A program made the translations under genes and the position numbers. Below the pieces are notes generated by a model. That model saw only the letters and a list, made by a program, of their open reading frames with translations, made no database searches and had not been told where the DNA came from. Positions 20,606 to 28,785 of a stretch of 64,000 nucleotides of DNA are shown here, one piece after another. Position 1 is the stretch's first letter, and every line of letters begins with the position of its first letter. The DNA is from Salsipaludibacter albus (GTDB lineage: Bacteria > Actinomycetota > Nitriliruptoria > Nitriliruptorales > Nitriliruptoraceae): positions 1 through 64,000 of the forward strand of contig NZ_JAHOPH010000003.1 of the NCBI RefSeq assembly GCF_019798055.1, given 5' to 3'.

Positions 20606-21457
20606 CTACAGGCCCTCCTCGAGGGGGTCGCGAGCCGGCCGCGCATGGTCGGGATCGTGGTCGTCGGCCATGACCTGGTCGCGGCGCCGCCGGTCCGCCT
20701 CGTCCTCGATCGCCTCGCTGCGCATCGCGTCACCGGTCGGCCCCGAGGGGCGCTCGTCGAGGTCGACGATCCGGTCCTGCGGCCCGTACACCAGCAGGGT
20801 GTCGCCGGCCCGGACCCGCAGCCGGCCGGTCGGGGCCCCCAGGTAGGTCTTGTCACGCTGCACGCCCAGCACCAGGATCCCCTCGTCGTTGGGACGCAGC
20901 TCGGCCAGGGTCTTGTCGGCCAGCCAGTCGTTGGGGCGCACGAGCAGTTCGGAGATGCTGTAGCCCCCGTGGATCTCGAGCAGGGCCTCGTAGTCGCGGA
21001 CCTCCAGGTCGGTGTAGCGCCGCAGGCTCCGCCGGATCGCGCGGGACAGCGCCCGGTCGATGGGCGGGAACCGCAGCAGCAGCAGGACGGCCCCGATGCC
21101 GGCGATCATCAGGAGGTAGGTGGCCCACAGGGGCAGGCCGGGCGCGCCGGCGCGACTGGCGGCGACCGATCGGGAGGTCGTGGCGGCGAGGGTGCCGATG
21201 ACGGTCACGATCCCGGCCGAGCCAACCAGCATCAGCGTCATCACGATCCGGCGTCGCACCGGGTGGTTGACCACCGACTCCGACTCGGAGGTGGTGAAGC
21301 CGGCGCCGGTCAGGGCGGACCGGGCCTGGAACCGCGCGGACTGGCGCGACATGCCGGTCAGGGTCAGGGCGATGGTCGCGATGCGGTTGACGATCATCGA
21401 CAGCAGGACGACCAGCACGATCGGGACGACCTGGGTGAAGATCGTCAACGGCGTCAC
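20606..21457 (-). CDS. Membrane protein with C-terminal TrkA-C (RCK) domain
   Basis: 283 residues. The N-terminal half has about three transmembrane helices (IVLVVLLSMIVNRIA, then around GSAGIVTVIGTLAA and LLMIAGIGAVLLLLRF). The C-terminal half is a TrkA-C domain: ISELLVRPNDWLADKTLAEL and GRLRVRAGDTLLVYGP are the usual ligand-binding-domain strands. Probably a regulated ion-transport or stress-sensor protein. The GTG at 21457 is preceded by GAGGGGG. Divergent from serS. Confidence 0.8.
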   Translation of the reverse strand: MTPLTIFTQVVPIVLVVLLSMIVNRIATIALTLTGMSRQSARFQARSALTGAGFTTSESESVVNHPVRRRIVMTLMLVGSAGIVTVIGTLAATTSRSVAASRAGAPGLPLWATYLLMIAGIGAVLLLLRFPPIDRALSRAIRRSLRRYTDLEVRDYEALLEIHGGYSISELLVRPNDWLADKTLAELRPNDEGILVLGVQRDKTYLGAPTGRLRVRAGDTLLVYGPQDRIVDLDERPSGPTGDAMRSEAIEDEADRRRRDQVMADDHDPDHARPARDPLEEGL

Positions 21458-21704
21458 CGTGGCCCCCTCTCGTGTCTCGAACCGGGTGTGGTCCCGGGCG
21501 TGCGTGCGGACGACGTCGTGCCGGCTGGCATGGAGCCGATCGCCGCCCCGGCGGCGCCCCAGCGGCGCTCCGTGCACGGTAGCCCCACGACGTTGGCGGC
21601 CGACCCCGCCGGCCCCGCCGTCCCACGGGCGGGTTGGTGGCCCGGGATAGCCTGTGGTCCGGCCGGACCGCACCCGTTCGTCCCCGACCCGTGAAGGCCC
21701 CGCG

Positions 21705-22958
21705 ATGATCGACCCCCACCTCCTGCGCGACGACCTCGACACCGTGATCGCGGCGTTGTCGCGGCGTGGGATGGAGGCGGACCAGGTACGCGACCTGGCC
21801 GAGCTGGAGGCCCGTCGGCGGGCCCTGGTCGGTGCGGTGGACGACGCCCGCGCCGAGCAGAAGGAGGCCTCGTCCGCGATCGGGCGGGCCGATCCGGACG
21901 AGCGTCCCGCCATGATCGAACGGGCGACGACCCTCAAGGCCAGCGTCACCGAGGCCGAGCAGCGCCTGGCCGAGGCCGAGCAGGCCTGGCACGACGCCAT
22001 CGTGCGGGTCCCCAACCTCCCCGACACGGCCGCGCCGGACGGGCAGGAGGGTGACGGCCTGGTCCTGCGCACCGTCGGTGAGCGCCCGACCTTCGACTTC
22101 GACCACCGTGACCATGTCGAGTTGCTGGAACGGGTCGACGCGCTGGACGTCGAGCGTGGCGCCAAGGTCTCGGGTGCCCGGTTCACCTACCTCAAGGGCG
22201 AGGGCGTCCGGCTGGCGCTGGCGCTGGTGCAGTACGCCCTGTCGGTGGCCGCCAGGCACGGTCACCGGGCGGTGCTGCCCCCGATCCTGGTCCGGCGCGA
22301 GGCGATGTACGGCACGGGGTTCCTGCCCACCGACGAGCAGCAGATCTTCCGGACCGACGACCGGGACGACCTCTACCTGACCGGGACGTCGGAGGTGGCC
22401 CTGGCCGGGCTGCACATGGACGAGATCCTCGACGAGCTCCCGGTCCGCTACGCCGGCTACTCGCCGTGCTTCCGCCGCGAGGCCGGGACCTACGGCAAGG
22501 ACACCCGCGGGATGTTCCGGGTCCACCAGTTCGACAAGGTCGAGCTGTTCTCGTTCGTGGCGGCCGACGACGCCCCGGCCGAGCACGAGCGACTGCTCGC
22601 CATCGAGGAGGAGCTGTTCACGGGCCTCGAGCTGCACTACCAGGTGGTGGACATCCCGGTCGGTGACCTCGGCGCGTCCGCGGCCCGCAAGTTCGACATC
22701 GAGGCGTGGATGCCGGGCCAGGACGCGTTCCGCGAGGTGACGTCGACGTCCAACACGACCGACTACCAGGCACGCCGGCTCAACACCCGCGTGCGGGGCG
22801 AGGACGGCACCGAGCTGGTCCACACGCTCAACGGCACCGCCGTCGCCGTGCCACGCGCGATCATCGCCCTGGTCGAGACCCACCAGCGCGAGGACGGCTC
22901 GGTCCGGGTCCCCGACGCCCTGGTGCCGTTCCTCGGCACCGATGTGCTGTTCGACTGA
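21705..22958 (+). CDS. serS: Seryl-tRNA synthetase
   Basis: Charges tRNA-Ser with serine. 417 residues, the normal length. The N-terminal coiled-coil arm that grips the long variable arm of tRNA-Ser spans about residues 30-100; class II motif 2 is seen around FRREAGTYGKDTRGMFRVHQ and motif 3 around LNGTAVAVPRAIIALVE. ATG at 21705 has GAAGG upstream. A longer in-frame GTG start at 21654 would add an unneeded leader. Two tRNA-Ser genes lie in this window. Confidence 0.97.
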   Translation: MIDPHLLRDDLDTVIAALSRRGMEADQVRDLAELEARRRALVGAVDDARAEQKEASSAIGRADPDERPAMIERATTLKASVTEAEQRLAEAEQAWHDAIVRVPNLPDTAAPDGQEGDGLVLRTVGERPTFDFDHRDHVELLERVDALDVERGAKVSGARFTYLKGEGVRLALALVQYALSVAARHGHRAVLPPILVRREAMYGTGFLPTDEQQIFRTDDRDDLYLTGTSEVALAGLHMDEILDELPVRYAGYSPCFRREAGTYGKDTRGMFRVHQFDKVELFSFVAADDAPAEHERLLAIEEELFTGLELHYQVVDIPVGDLGASAARKFDIEAWMPGQDAFREVTSTSNTTDYQARRLNTRVRGEDGTELVHTLNGTAVAVPRAIIALVETHQREDGSVRVPDALVPFLGTDVLFD

Positions 22959-22964
22959 CCCCGG

Positions 22965-24047
22965 TCAGCGTGATCGTGACGTCGTCCGCGACGGCTCGTC
23001 CGGGGTCGGCGTGGAGGACTCCACGCCCTCGGGCTCCTCGCCCAGGTCGGGCGGACGACGCAGGCCGTCGAGGGCGATCGGCCCGGTGATGGCGACCGGC
23101 AGCAGGTCGCCGACCAGCCGGTAGCCCAGGGCCACCACGGCGGCGGGTCCGGCGTCGGCGCCCATCGCCACCAGCGTGCCGGTGATCCCGGCCTCGACCA
23201 GGCCGATGCCCCCGGGGGTGAGCGGGATGGCGCTGGCCAGGTTGGCCACGCCGTAGGCCACGATGATCGCCAGCAGTGGCAGGTCCAGTCCGGCGGCCTG
23301 GGCGATGGCGGCGAGCACGCCGATGTCGAACGACCAGTTGGCGGCCGACCACGCGACGGCCGGCAGCAGCCGGGTCGGGTGGGCGAGCAGGTCGTGCTGG
23401 CGGTCCAGCGACGTCCGCCACTGGAGCCGCGTGTCCTCGTCGCGACGCGTCCAACCGGCGATCCGGTCGATGGTGGCGTGGCGGCGTCGTGGCGCGGCCA
23501 GGAACCAGCCACCGAGCACGAGTGCGACCACCAGCACCACGGTCAGGACCCCGGCGACCACCGCGATCTCGCGGTGGGTGCCGGTCGACAGGGCGGAGAT
23601 CGTCGCGCCCGCGCTGATGATCACGCCCAACGTGCCCATGGACAGGGCTCCGAACAGGACGACCGTCGCGGTGCCGGTCACGGCGTCCGAGCGGCGGGCC
23701 AGGCGGTGTGCGGCGAACACCCCACCGGCCGCGCCACCTCCGGGCAGCACCTGCGAGAGGCTGAACGCGCCAAGCGCGACGGTCATGGCCTCGCGAGCGG
23801 GCAACTCGTCGTGGACCACCCGGAAGATCGCGGCGTAGACCCGGGTGAGGCAGGCCAGGGCGAGTGCCTCGAGGACGGCCGCGACGGCCAGCCACCCCCA
23901 CGACAACTCACGCAGGGCCGTGAGCAACTGGTCCACGCCGACCCACCAGACCATCGCCGCAGCCACCGCTGCCGTCAGGAGCACGCCGAGTGCGAGCCAG
24001 TGGCCCAGGGGGCGACTGGTCTCGACGGTTGCCGGTGTGGTCGTCAC
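22965..24047 (-). CDS. Lysylphosphatidylglycerol synthase/UPF0104-type integral membrane protein
   Basis: About 360 residues with eight or more hydrophobic segments, matching the transmembrane (flippase-like) part of the LPG synthase family without the soluble aminoacyl-transfer domain. Conserved features: LGAFSLSQVLPGGGAAGG in the middle and LTPGGIGLVEAGI near the end. The substrate is probably a lipid or isoprenoid. GTG at 24047 is preferred over GTG at 24053 because AGGGTGG then sits at proper spacing. Convergent with serS (6 bp). Confidence 0.85.
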   Translation of the reverse strand: MTTTPATVETSRPLGHWLALGVLLTAAVAAAMVWWVGVDQLLTALRELSWGWLAVAAVLEALALACLTRVYAAIFRVVHDELPAREAMTVALGAFSLSQVLPGGGAAGGVFAAHRLARRSDAVTGTATVVLFGALSMGTLGVIISAGATISALSTGTHREIAVVAGVLTVVLVVALVLGGWFLAAPRRRHATIDRIAGWTRRDEDTRLQWRTSLDRQHDLLAHPTRLLPAVAWSAANWSFDIGVLAAIAQAAGLDLPLLAIIVAYGVANLASAIPLTPGGIGLVEAGITGTLVAMGADAGPAAVVALGYRLVGDLLPVAITGPIALDGLRRPPDLGEEPEGVESSTPTPDEPSRTTSRSR

Positions 24048-24215
24048 GCCCACCCACCCTGCGCTGGACTCCGGGGGTTCGTGTGCACGAACCTAGGTGG
24101 CCGTCGCGGACCACCGCCTGGGGGTTGTCCCTGAAACCCGTCTCGGGGCCGTTGTCCCGTTCAGGGTGCCGAGAGGGTTCGTCGACGTCCATCACGTGTG
24201 AAGGGTCGGCGCCGG

Positions 24216-24665
24216 TCAGGCGTCGCGGCAGTCCGCGCAGCGACCACGGAAGATGACCTGGGCCTCGTCGATCTCGGCACCGGGCACGGTCGCCTCGAGG
24301 CAGGGCTTGTCGCCGACGACGCAGGGGACGTCCACGACCGCCCCGCACGCCACGCACACGAAGTGGTGGTGCCACGACGAGGCGCGTTCGTAGAGGGCAC
24401 GGCCGGGGCCGGTGTCCGCCGGCAGTGCCAGCCCGACCTCGACCAGGTCGGCCAGGACGTTGTAGACGGACTGGCGAGGCAGCGGGTGGTCGAGGTCCGC
24501 GAGCCCGGCGGCGAGGTCGTCGACCGCGTGGTGGCCCTCCCAGGCGTCGAGCAGGGCCAGCAGGCTGCGTCGGGGAGCGGTCGCACGCAGGCCGGATCCA
24601 CGCAGCCGCGCACCGGCGGCGTCGCGCTCGGCCTCGCTGAGGCGCTCGGGGCACGGGGCTGCCAC
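24216..24665 (-). CDS. Fur-family metalloregulator
   Basis: 149-residue winged-helix repressor. The DNA-binding half contains PRQSVYNVLADLVEVGL; the metal part has HHHFVCVACG with the first CxxC and RGRCADC with the second, the structural zinc site of Fur proteins. Zinc (Zur) or iron cannot be decided from sequence alone. GTG at 24665 has GAGGAG 5 bases upstream. A 19-bp inverted repeat at 24733-24751 lies 68 bases upstream of the start and suggests autoregulation and possible control of the divergent membrane gene. Confidence 0.88.
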   Translation of the reverse strand: MAAPCPERLSEAERDAAGARLRGSGLRATAPRRSLLALLDAWEGHHAVDDLAAGLADLDHPLPRQSVYNVLADLVEVGLALPADTGPGRALYERASSWHHHFVCVACGAVVDVPCVVGDKPCLEATVPGAEIDEAQVIFRGRCADCRDA

Positions 24666-24732
24666 GTCTGCTCCTCGCGTTTCTCGTCGGGGTGCTCGGG
24701 TCGGGTACGTCGCGGTGGGGAGTGTAGATCCT

Positions 24733-24751
24733 GTTTGGACAGGGTCAAAAC
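24733..24751. promoter_or_regulatory. Fur-type operator between fur and a divergent membrane gene
   Basis: GTTTGGACAGGGTCAAAAC: two 8-bp arms (GTTTGGAC and GTCAAAAC) that match as an inverted repeat at 7 of 8 positions around a 3-bp centre. Size, symmetry and position are those of a Fur-family box. Confidence 0.65.
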
Positions 24752-24866
24752 TCACGGGGGTGGACGATAGGATGGGTGCGTCCACGTCGGTCGACGGTCG
24801 GCACGCGGCACCGTGCCGGCAGGTGGGAGCGACCGCACCGGTGTTCCACCGACGAGGAGACCCACA

Positions 24867-25283
24867 ATGAACGTCGTGATCCGTGGCCTGATGGCCTCCG
24901 GACTGTTCGTGTACGGCGCCATCCACATGGTCCAGGGGGTGCGGCCACCCGAGGGTGCACCTGTCTGGCTGCGCTTGGCCTTCATCGGCACCGCGGTGCT
25001 GGCGATCGTGCTCGGTGCGGGACTGATCGCCGGGCAGCCGGGCCGGACGGACCGCCTCAAGGACCTGGCCGCCGTGCTGGCCGTGGCGTCGGCGGTGGCA
25101 CTGGGACTGTCGTTCACCACTGGGTTCCTCGGTGTCACCGAGACCGACCTGCGGGTGTCGACCCTGGTCGTCGTGGTCGCCGAGTTCGTCGTGGTCGCGT
25201 GCTGGGTGATCGCGAAGATGGTGGGCCACGACTACGACGAGGTGCAGGAGCAGGTGCCGGACGTCGGCCGCGGTCGTGCCTGA
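24867..25283 (+). CDS. Small integral membrane protein next to fur
   Basis: 138 residues with four predicted transmembrane helices (GLFVYGAIHMVQGV, LAFIGTAVLAIVLGAGLIAG, AAVLAVASAVALGLSF, LVVVVAEFVVVACWVIA) and a short acidic tail. No family recognised. ATG at 24867 has a GAGGAG site 7-8 bases upstream. It is divergent from the Fur-family gene across a shared operator, so it may be metal-regulated; a transport role would be speculation. Confidence 0.75.
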   Translation: MNVVIRGLMASGLFVYGAIHMVQGVRPPEGAPVWLRLAFIGTAVLAIVLGAGLIAGQPGRTDRLKDLAAVLAVASAVALGLSFTTGFLGVTETDLRVSTLVVVVAEFVVVACWVIAKMVGHDYDEVQEQVPDVGRGRA

Positions 25284-25321
25284 ACGGACGCGACCGCGGC
25301 GCCGTTACCCTTCCGCACCCC

Positions 25322-25413
25322 GGAGGGTTGGCCGAGCGGACGAAGGCAGCGGTCTTGAAAACCGCCGTGCGGGTTTCCCCGCACCGTGGGTTCGAATCCC
25401 ACACCCTCCGCCA
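25322..25413 (+). tRNA. tRNA-Ser (anticodon TGA)
   Basis: Complete class II tRNA with encoded CCA. Acceptor stem GGAGGGT pairs with ACCCTCC, the anticodon loop reads CTTGAAA (anticodon TGA), a long variable arm follows and the T loop is GGTTCGAATCC. Its 3' half is duplicated at 28,666-28,729, so this copy was rebuilt by an integrating element. Confidence 0.95.
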
Positions 25414-25422
25414 TTTCCCCTG
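25357..25422 (+). repeat. attL-like tRNA-Ser 3' repeat
   Basis: From the anticodon arm through CCA to CCCCTG this stretch is repeated, with about three differences in the arms, at 28,666-28,729. The pair bounds a 3.3-kb segment and is typical of site-specific integration into a tRNA 3' end. Confidence 0.85.
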
Positions 25423-25491
25423 ATCAAAGCCGGTTTGACGACCCGATCCGGGCGTCGAACCGGCTGCTGCAGGACCCCCGAAATCGCGCCG

Positions 25492-25510
25492 CAGGCCGCA
25501 CACAGGCCGC
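25492..25510 (+). repeat. Possible integrase arm site, left copy
   Basis: CAGGCCGCACACAGGCCGC, itself a tandem of two CAGGCCGC units, recurs with one mismatch at 28,504-28,522 in the same orientation. The two copies lie just inside the two ends of the tRNA-Ser island. Confidence 0.5.
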
Positions 25511-25704
25511 ACGAGCATCCGCCGTCGCACCCCCGATGCTCCATTCTCGACGGGAACAAGCGTGCCGGCGAAGCTCAGGGATTTGTTGTCTGAGCACTCG
25601 GACTCCTTCGCGCTGCCAGTGAAGGGCATCGGGTTCGCTGGTGCCATCCTCGGTTTGTCGGGTCTTGACCAGCCGAGATCGATCGTGCCCGAGGAGGTCG
25701 GGTA

Positions 25705-25742
25705 CGATGCATGAATCGTGATGCGCGATGCGTGATGCATCG
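25705..25742. promoter_or_regulatory. Operator of the RHH/Doc operon
   Basis: A 38-bp block bounded by CGATGCAT and its inverted copy ATGCATCG, with further TGATGC/CGATGC units inside. It ends 21 bp before the antitoxin start, right ahead of the AAGGAGG ribosome site. This is the expected place for binding by a ribbon-helix-helix antitoxin. Confidence 0.65.
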
Positions 25743-25762
25743 AAGAGGCAAGGAGGCCCGGG

Positions 25763-25972
25763 ATGTCCAAGGGATTCACAGTTCGACTCGAAGAGGACGA
25801 TGCAGCCGAGCTTGAGGCGGTGGCCAAGGCGGATGGAGTTTCGGTGGCCGAGGAGATCCGGGCTGCGATCGCCAGCCGGATCGAGGAACGGCGTGGCGAC
25901 GCCGAGTTCCAGGCAAGGTTGCGTCGGTCGATCGAGGACAACCAGCGCATCCTTGAGCGGCTGGCTCGCTGA
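25763..25972 (+). CDS. Ribbon-helix-helix antitoxin of a Doc-type pair
   Basis: 69-residue DNA-binding protein. The first strand and helices (KGFTVRLEEDDAAELEAVAK, then SVAEEIRAAIASRIEE) are those of CopG/MetJ-like repressors; the charged C-terminal tail would wrap the toxin. A strong AAGGAGG precedes the ATG at 25763. The stop is followed without a gap by the toxin GTG, so the two are coupled, and the upstream 38-bp palindromic block is a likely autoregulatory operator. Confidence 0.85.
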   Translation: MSKGFTVRLEEDDAAELEAVAKADGVSVAEEIRAAIASRIEERRGDAEFQARLRRSIEDNQRILERLAR

Positions 25973-26377
25973 GTGGCCTGGAACTACCTCGACCTGGCGG
26001 ACTTCCTGCTGATTGCCGAGGCCGTGCTGGACATCCCGGCTGAGGATCTCGCGTCCGCGGCGCGGTTGGATCTTGCCGACTCGGCCCTGCACGCGCCCGC
26101 GGCCGCGTTCGCCGGAACCGAGTTCTACCCGGACCTGGCTGCCAAGACGGCGGTCCTGGCCTCGCGGATCATCCGCAACCATCCCTTGCCCGATGGCAAC
26201 AAGCGGGTCGGGTACCTGTGTGCGTTGGAGTTCGTGGCACGCAACGGCGGCACGTGGACCCGCCCGGTTGCCGACGAGCCCGACGGCGACGAAACGGTTG
26301 CGGTCATCGAGTCTGTGGCCGCCGGGACCATTGATGAGGACGACCTCCGAGACTGGGTGGGCGACCGGCTGGGCTGA
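25973..26377 (+). CDS. doc: Fic/Doc-family toxin (death-on-curing type)
   Basis: 134 residues with the Fic-fold catalytic loop HPLPDGNKRVG, a Doc-type version of HxFxDGN(K/R). Doc proteins phosphorylate elongation factor Tu and stop translation; that is known for the family, not shown here. The GTG at 25973 abuts the antitoxin stop. An intact reading frame and conserved loop suggest the pair is functional. It is the only complete toxin-antitoxin system in the tRNA-Ser island. Confidence 0.88.
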   Translation: MAWNYLDLADFLLIAEAVLDIPAEDLASAARLDLADSALHAPAAAFAGTEFYPDLAAKTAVLASRIIRNHPLPDGNKRVGYLCALEFVARNGGTWTRPVADEPDGDETVAVIESVAAGTIDEDDLRDWVGDRLG

Positions 26378-26511
26378 TCTGGACTGACCTCCCGGTCGGG
26401 TGTAGGCCGGTTGCGTCACGCCCCGGAGACACCATGACCACCACTGCTCGGAGCTGGTTTCACGACTCTGTTCCGGTCCATCAACGCGGCCAGGCCGACT
26501 GGTGGAGCGTC

Positions 26512-27070
26512 TCACTCTCGTGGGCGTGGCAGGACGGAGGCGGCGGTCTGGACGGCCGGGTGGTCGAGCTTCAGTGCGGTGACGTCGACGGTGTCGAGTG
26601 GCCAAGTCATCTCGGGGGACCACAGGACCTGGTTGCGCCAGGCGGGGCGCCACCACGACCACCAGCGCAGGCCGTCCCAGTCACCGGTCGACCACACCTG
26701 CAGGGCGACCTCGCGGGAGCGTTCGCGGTCGCGGCCGACGACGTCGGTGGGGCGGACGTTGAGCCGCGCCAGCACGTGGCTGTCGTCGAGGTCCAGCACG
26801 CGCAGGTCACGTGTTGTCTCGCACGTCGCCAGGGCGCGCTGGCCGTTTGGCAGCCACGGCGTCGTGAACATGGCTTCGGTCCAGGTGGCGAGGTCGCCGA
26901 ACACCTCACCGACGGCTCCCTGCGGTGTCTCGGACACGTACAGGGCCGCGTAGTGCCGCGGCTTGTCGGCTCGCCCGGCGCCCTGCCGCGACCGATCGCC
27001 GTACAGCGGGTACCCGGGACTGCCTTCGGGCGCCCTGTTGGTCCCAGCCGATGACGCGGTACAGCAGCAT
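26512..27070 (-). pseudogene. RES-domain toxin, frameshifted
   Basis: RES toxins (for example MbcT) degrade NAD+. The start region reads MLLYRVIGWDQQGA in one frame and continues in the next frame with YPLYGDRSRQGAGRADKPRH and HYAALYVSETPQGAVGEVF, then the conserved RDLRVLDLDD and WSWWRPAW segments to the stop at 26512. The frames join if one base of the GGG run near 27028-27030 is removed; the gene length of 559 (3n+1) agrees. The ATG overlaps the antitoxin stop by one base (TGATG). Either a decayed toxin or a sequencing error; two more lesions next door favour decay. Confidence 0.75.
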
Positions 27071-27442
27071 CAGGCGTAGGAGCCGCTCAGGGTGGCGTCG
27101 ATCGCCTCGACGACGCGTGCCGGGCCCTGCTCGCGCAGGACGCTGCGGGGTGTGGCACCGCCCAGCTACGAGTTCAGGGACCTCAGCCACGTCAGGGCCG
27201 TGTCGCGCTCGTAGAGCTGCAGCAGTCGCGAGAAGATGTAGTCGATGTCGATAACGGCCCGAGTCGATGCCGGCGACGGGAGTTCAGTGCCCTTCACCCA
27301 GCGCGAGGGCTGTGACCGTGCGACGTCCAGCCACCGGGCGGCCTCGGTCGGGCCCACCCAGGAGGCTGACGACGTTGGCGGCCTTGACCTGGATCGGACG
27401 TACCTGGCTCCGGGTGTCGGCGTCACCCTGGGTGTCGCTCAC
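27070..27442 (-). pseudogene. Xre/MbcA/ParS-type antitoxin, frameshifted and with an internal stop
   Basis: Partner of the RES toxin. The GTG at 27442 begins MSDTQGDADTRSQVRPIQVK and runs to VVSLLG; the frame then shifts by one base at CTGGGTGGG to continue as VGPTEAARWLDVARSQPSRW, the helix-turn-helix part. After TALTWLRSLNS a TAG at 27166-27168 interrupts the toxin-binding domain, which continues in frame as LGGATPRSVLREQGPARVVE to a TGA overlapping the toxin ATG. The interrupted codon is probably an old Tyr codon. Two lesions in one short gene make expression of a full antitoxin unlikely. Confidence 0.75.
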
Positions 27443-27508
27443 ATCGGACTTGGCGTTGACACCGCTGGACGACCGAGACCGAGTGGTCCAGCGGCGTCAC
27501 TTCGCGCA

Positions 27509-28063
27509 TCACACATCGGCGCAGATGGCATAGAGCGGGAACGTGCGAACCCCTCCGCTCCAGTCCCCCCAGAACTCCAGCCGCCACCCAGAGCCATCCT
27601 CGACCGGACGGCTCTCGATCAGGTCGAACCCGAATTCCTCGCTGATGTTGTCGTCGTGCCACCAGACACGGTTGATGTACCAGCCGCCGCCGAGTGCGTT
27701 CTTGCCGGTCGGACACGACACCGTTGCGCCGCGGTTGAAGCCCCCACCGCCCCACTGCACGTCCAGCCTGACGATTTCGTACCCAGAGACCCCGTCTTGG
27801 CCGTCCATGCCGTCGACGCCGTCCTGTCCGTCCACCCCGTCCTGGCCGTCAACGCCGTCCTGCCCGTCGACGCCGGGCTGTCCCTGTACGCCCGCGATCG
27901 TCAACAGCTGCTCGTCAGTGGCGCAGGCAGCGTCCAAGGCAAGGCGGAGCTTGCCGTTGTCCTTGACGCAGAATTCGGCCGACGTGGTCGTCGTTTGCGC
28001 GACTGCGACCGTGCCGAGACCTGCGAGCAGGCCGATCACGAGTCCGATAACGAGATTCTTCAT
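27509..28063 (-). CDS. Secreted collagen-like repeat protein
   Basis: 184 residues: signal peptide (NLVIGLVIGLLAGLGTVAVA), a short N-terminal region, about eleven uninterrupted Gly-X-Y triplets (mostly GVD and GQD, about residues 61-93), and a C-terminal globular domain of about 90 residues with Trp-rich strands and the cysteine-containing CPTGKNALGGGWY motif. Such proteins form bacterial triple helices with the tail as trimerisation or binding domain; role unknown. The ATG at 28063 has AGGGG upstream. It lies within the tRNA-Ser island. Confidence 0.8.
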   Translation of the reverse strand: MKNLVIGLVIGLLAGLGTVAVAQTTTTSAEFCVKDNGKLRLALDAACATDEQLLTIAGVQGQPGVDGQDGVDGQDGVDGQDGVDGMDGQDGVSGYEIVRLDVQWGGGGFNRGATVSCPTGKNALGGGWYINRVWWHDDNISEEFGFDLIESRPVEDGSGWRLEFWGDWSGGVRTFPLYAICADV

Positions 28064-28503
28064 GTCGATGCCCCTGGGCCCCTACGGTGAATGTCGTCGG
28101 CTTCATGCTCCGATGCGAACGTGACGCTACGACGCCGCGACCACACCGAACATCCGGGTCTCCGCCAATTCCATTCCGGCTCCCCGCATGCCAGGCCGGT
28201 GGCCAGCCCCAGATTGACCGGGAGGCGGCAGAGGAAACCCACGGCTTTCCATCCCCACGCACGCGAGCGCGGCCGACAGTCGCTGACGTGCCCTAGCCAC
28301 TTGCTGGACGCCGGACGAAGCCTCAGAGATCCGGCCGCTACCGACGATCTTCAAGCACGCAGTGAGCCATACGAGATCCCCCGGATATCAAATGGCACCC
28401 AACTCGTCCGCCGGCCGATCCCCCTGCGCCCATGGGCGAGGGAACGCGGTGGAGTCCAGCGGCCATCTGGTCTACGCTTCGCGCCATCAATCCGAGGCCG
28501 CGT
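28064..28503. other. Non-coding part of the tRNA-Ser island
   Basis: Upstream of the collagen-like gene and before the right arm site. Several open frames overlap here but none shows a domain, a good start or clear codon bias. Presumably promoter plus decayed DNA. Confidence 0.5.
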
Positions 28504-28522
28504 CAGGCCGCGCACAGGCCGC
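28504..28522 (+). repeat. Possible integrase arm site, right copy
   Basis: CAGGCCGCGCACAGGCCGC, 18 of 19 bases identical to the copy at 25,492-25,510 and in the same orientation, about 145 bp inside the right end of the island. Confidence 0.5.
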
Positions 28523-28665
28523 GGCAGGTCGCAGACTGGGTCCAGAGCGGCCAACCCACGGAGAACTCTCACCAGGACAATTCTGAAGTATTCCCGGGCT
28601 GGCGTGGCACTGGGCGACAAACGGCGTCACAGGACGTACCGGCCGAAATCGGGTTGATCGAACTC

Positions 28666-28729
28666 GAAACCGCCGTGCGGGTTTCCCGCTCCGTGGGTTC
28701 GAATCCCACACCCTCCGCCATTTCCCCTG
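28666..28729 (+). repeat. attR-like partial tRNA-Ser
   Basis: Second copy of the tRNA-Ser 3' half, including GGTTCGAATCC and the CCA end, without a 5' half. It is probably the original chromosomal 3' end displaced by the insertion and is not a functional tRNA. Confidence 0.85.
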
Positions 28730-28785
28730 CCCAGGCCCGGTTCGACCGCCCGGTCGACCCACTGTGCTCGAGGCCTGCGAGCGCT

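Noticed and set aside
27166-27168. TAG as a recoded sense codon
   Set aside because: No other gene in the window needs TAG readthrough, and two frameshifts lie nearby; simple decay is the better explanation.
28091-28657. 188-residue open frame in the tRNA-Ser island
   Set aside because: It runs through the right arm site up to the attR-like repeat, has Arg/Pro/Ser-rich composition, no domain and no ribosome site.
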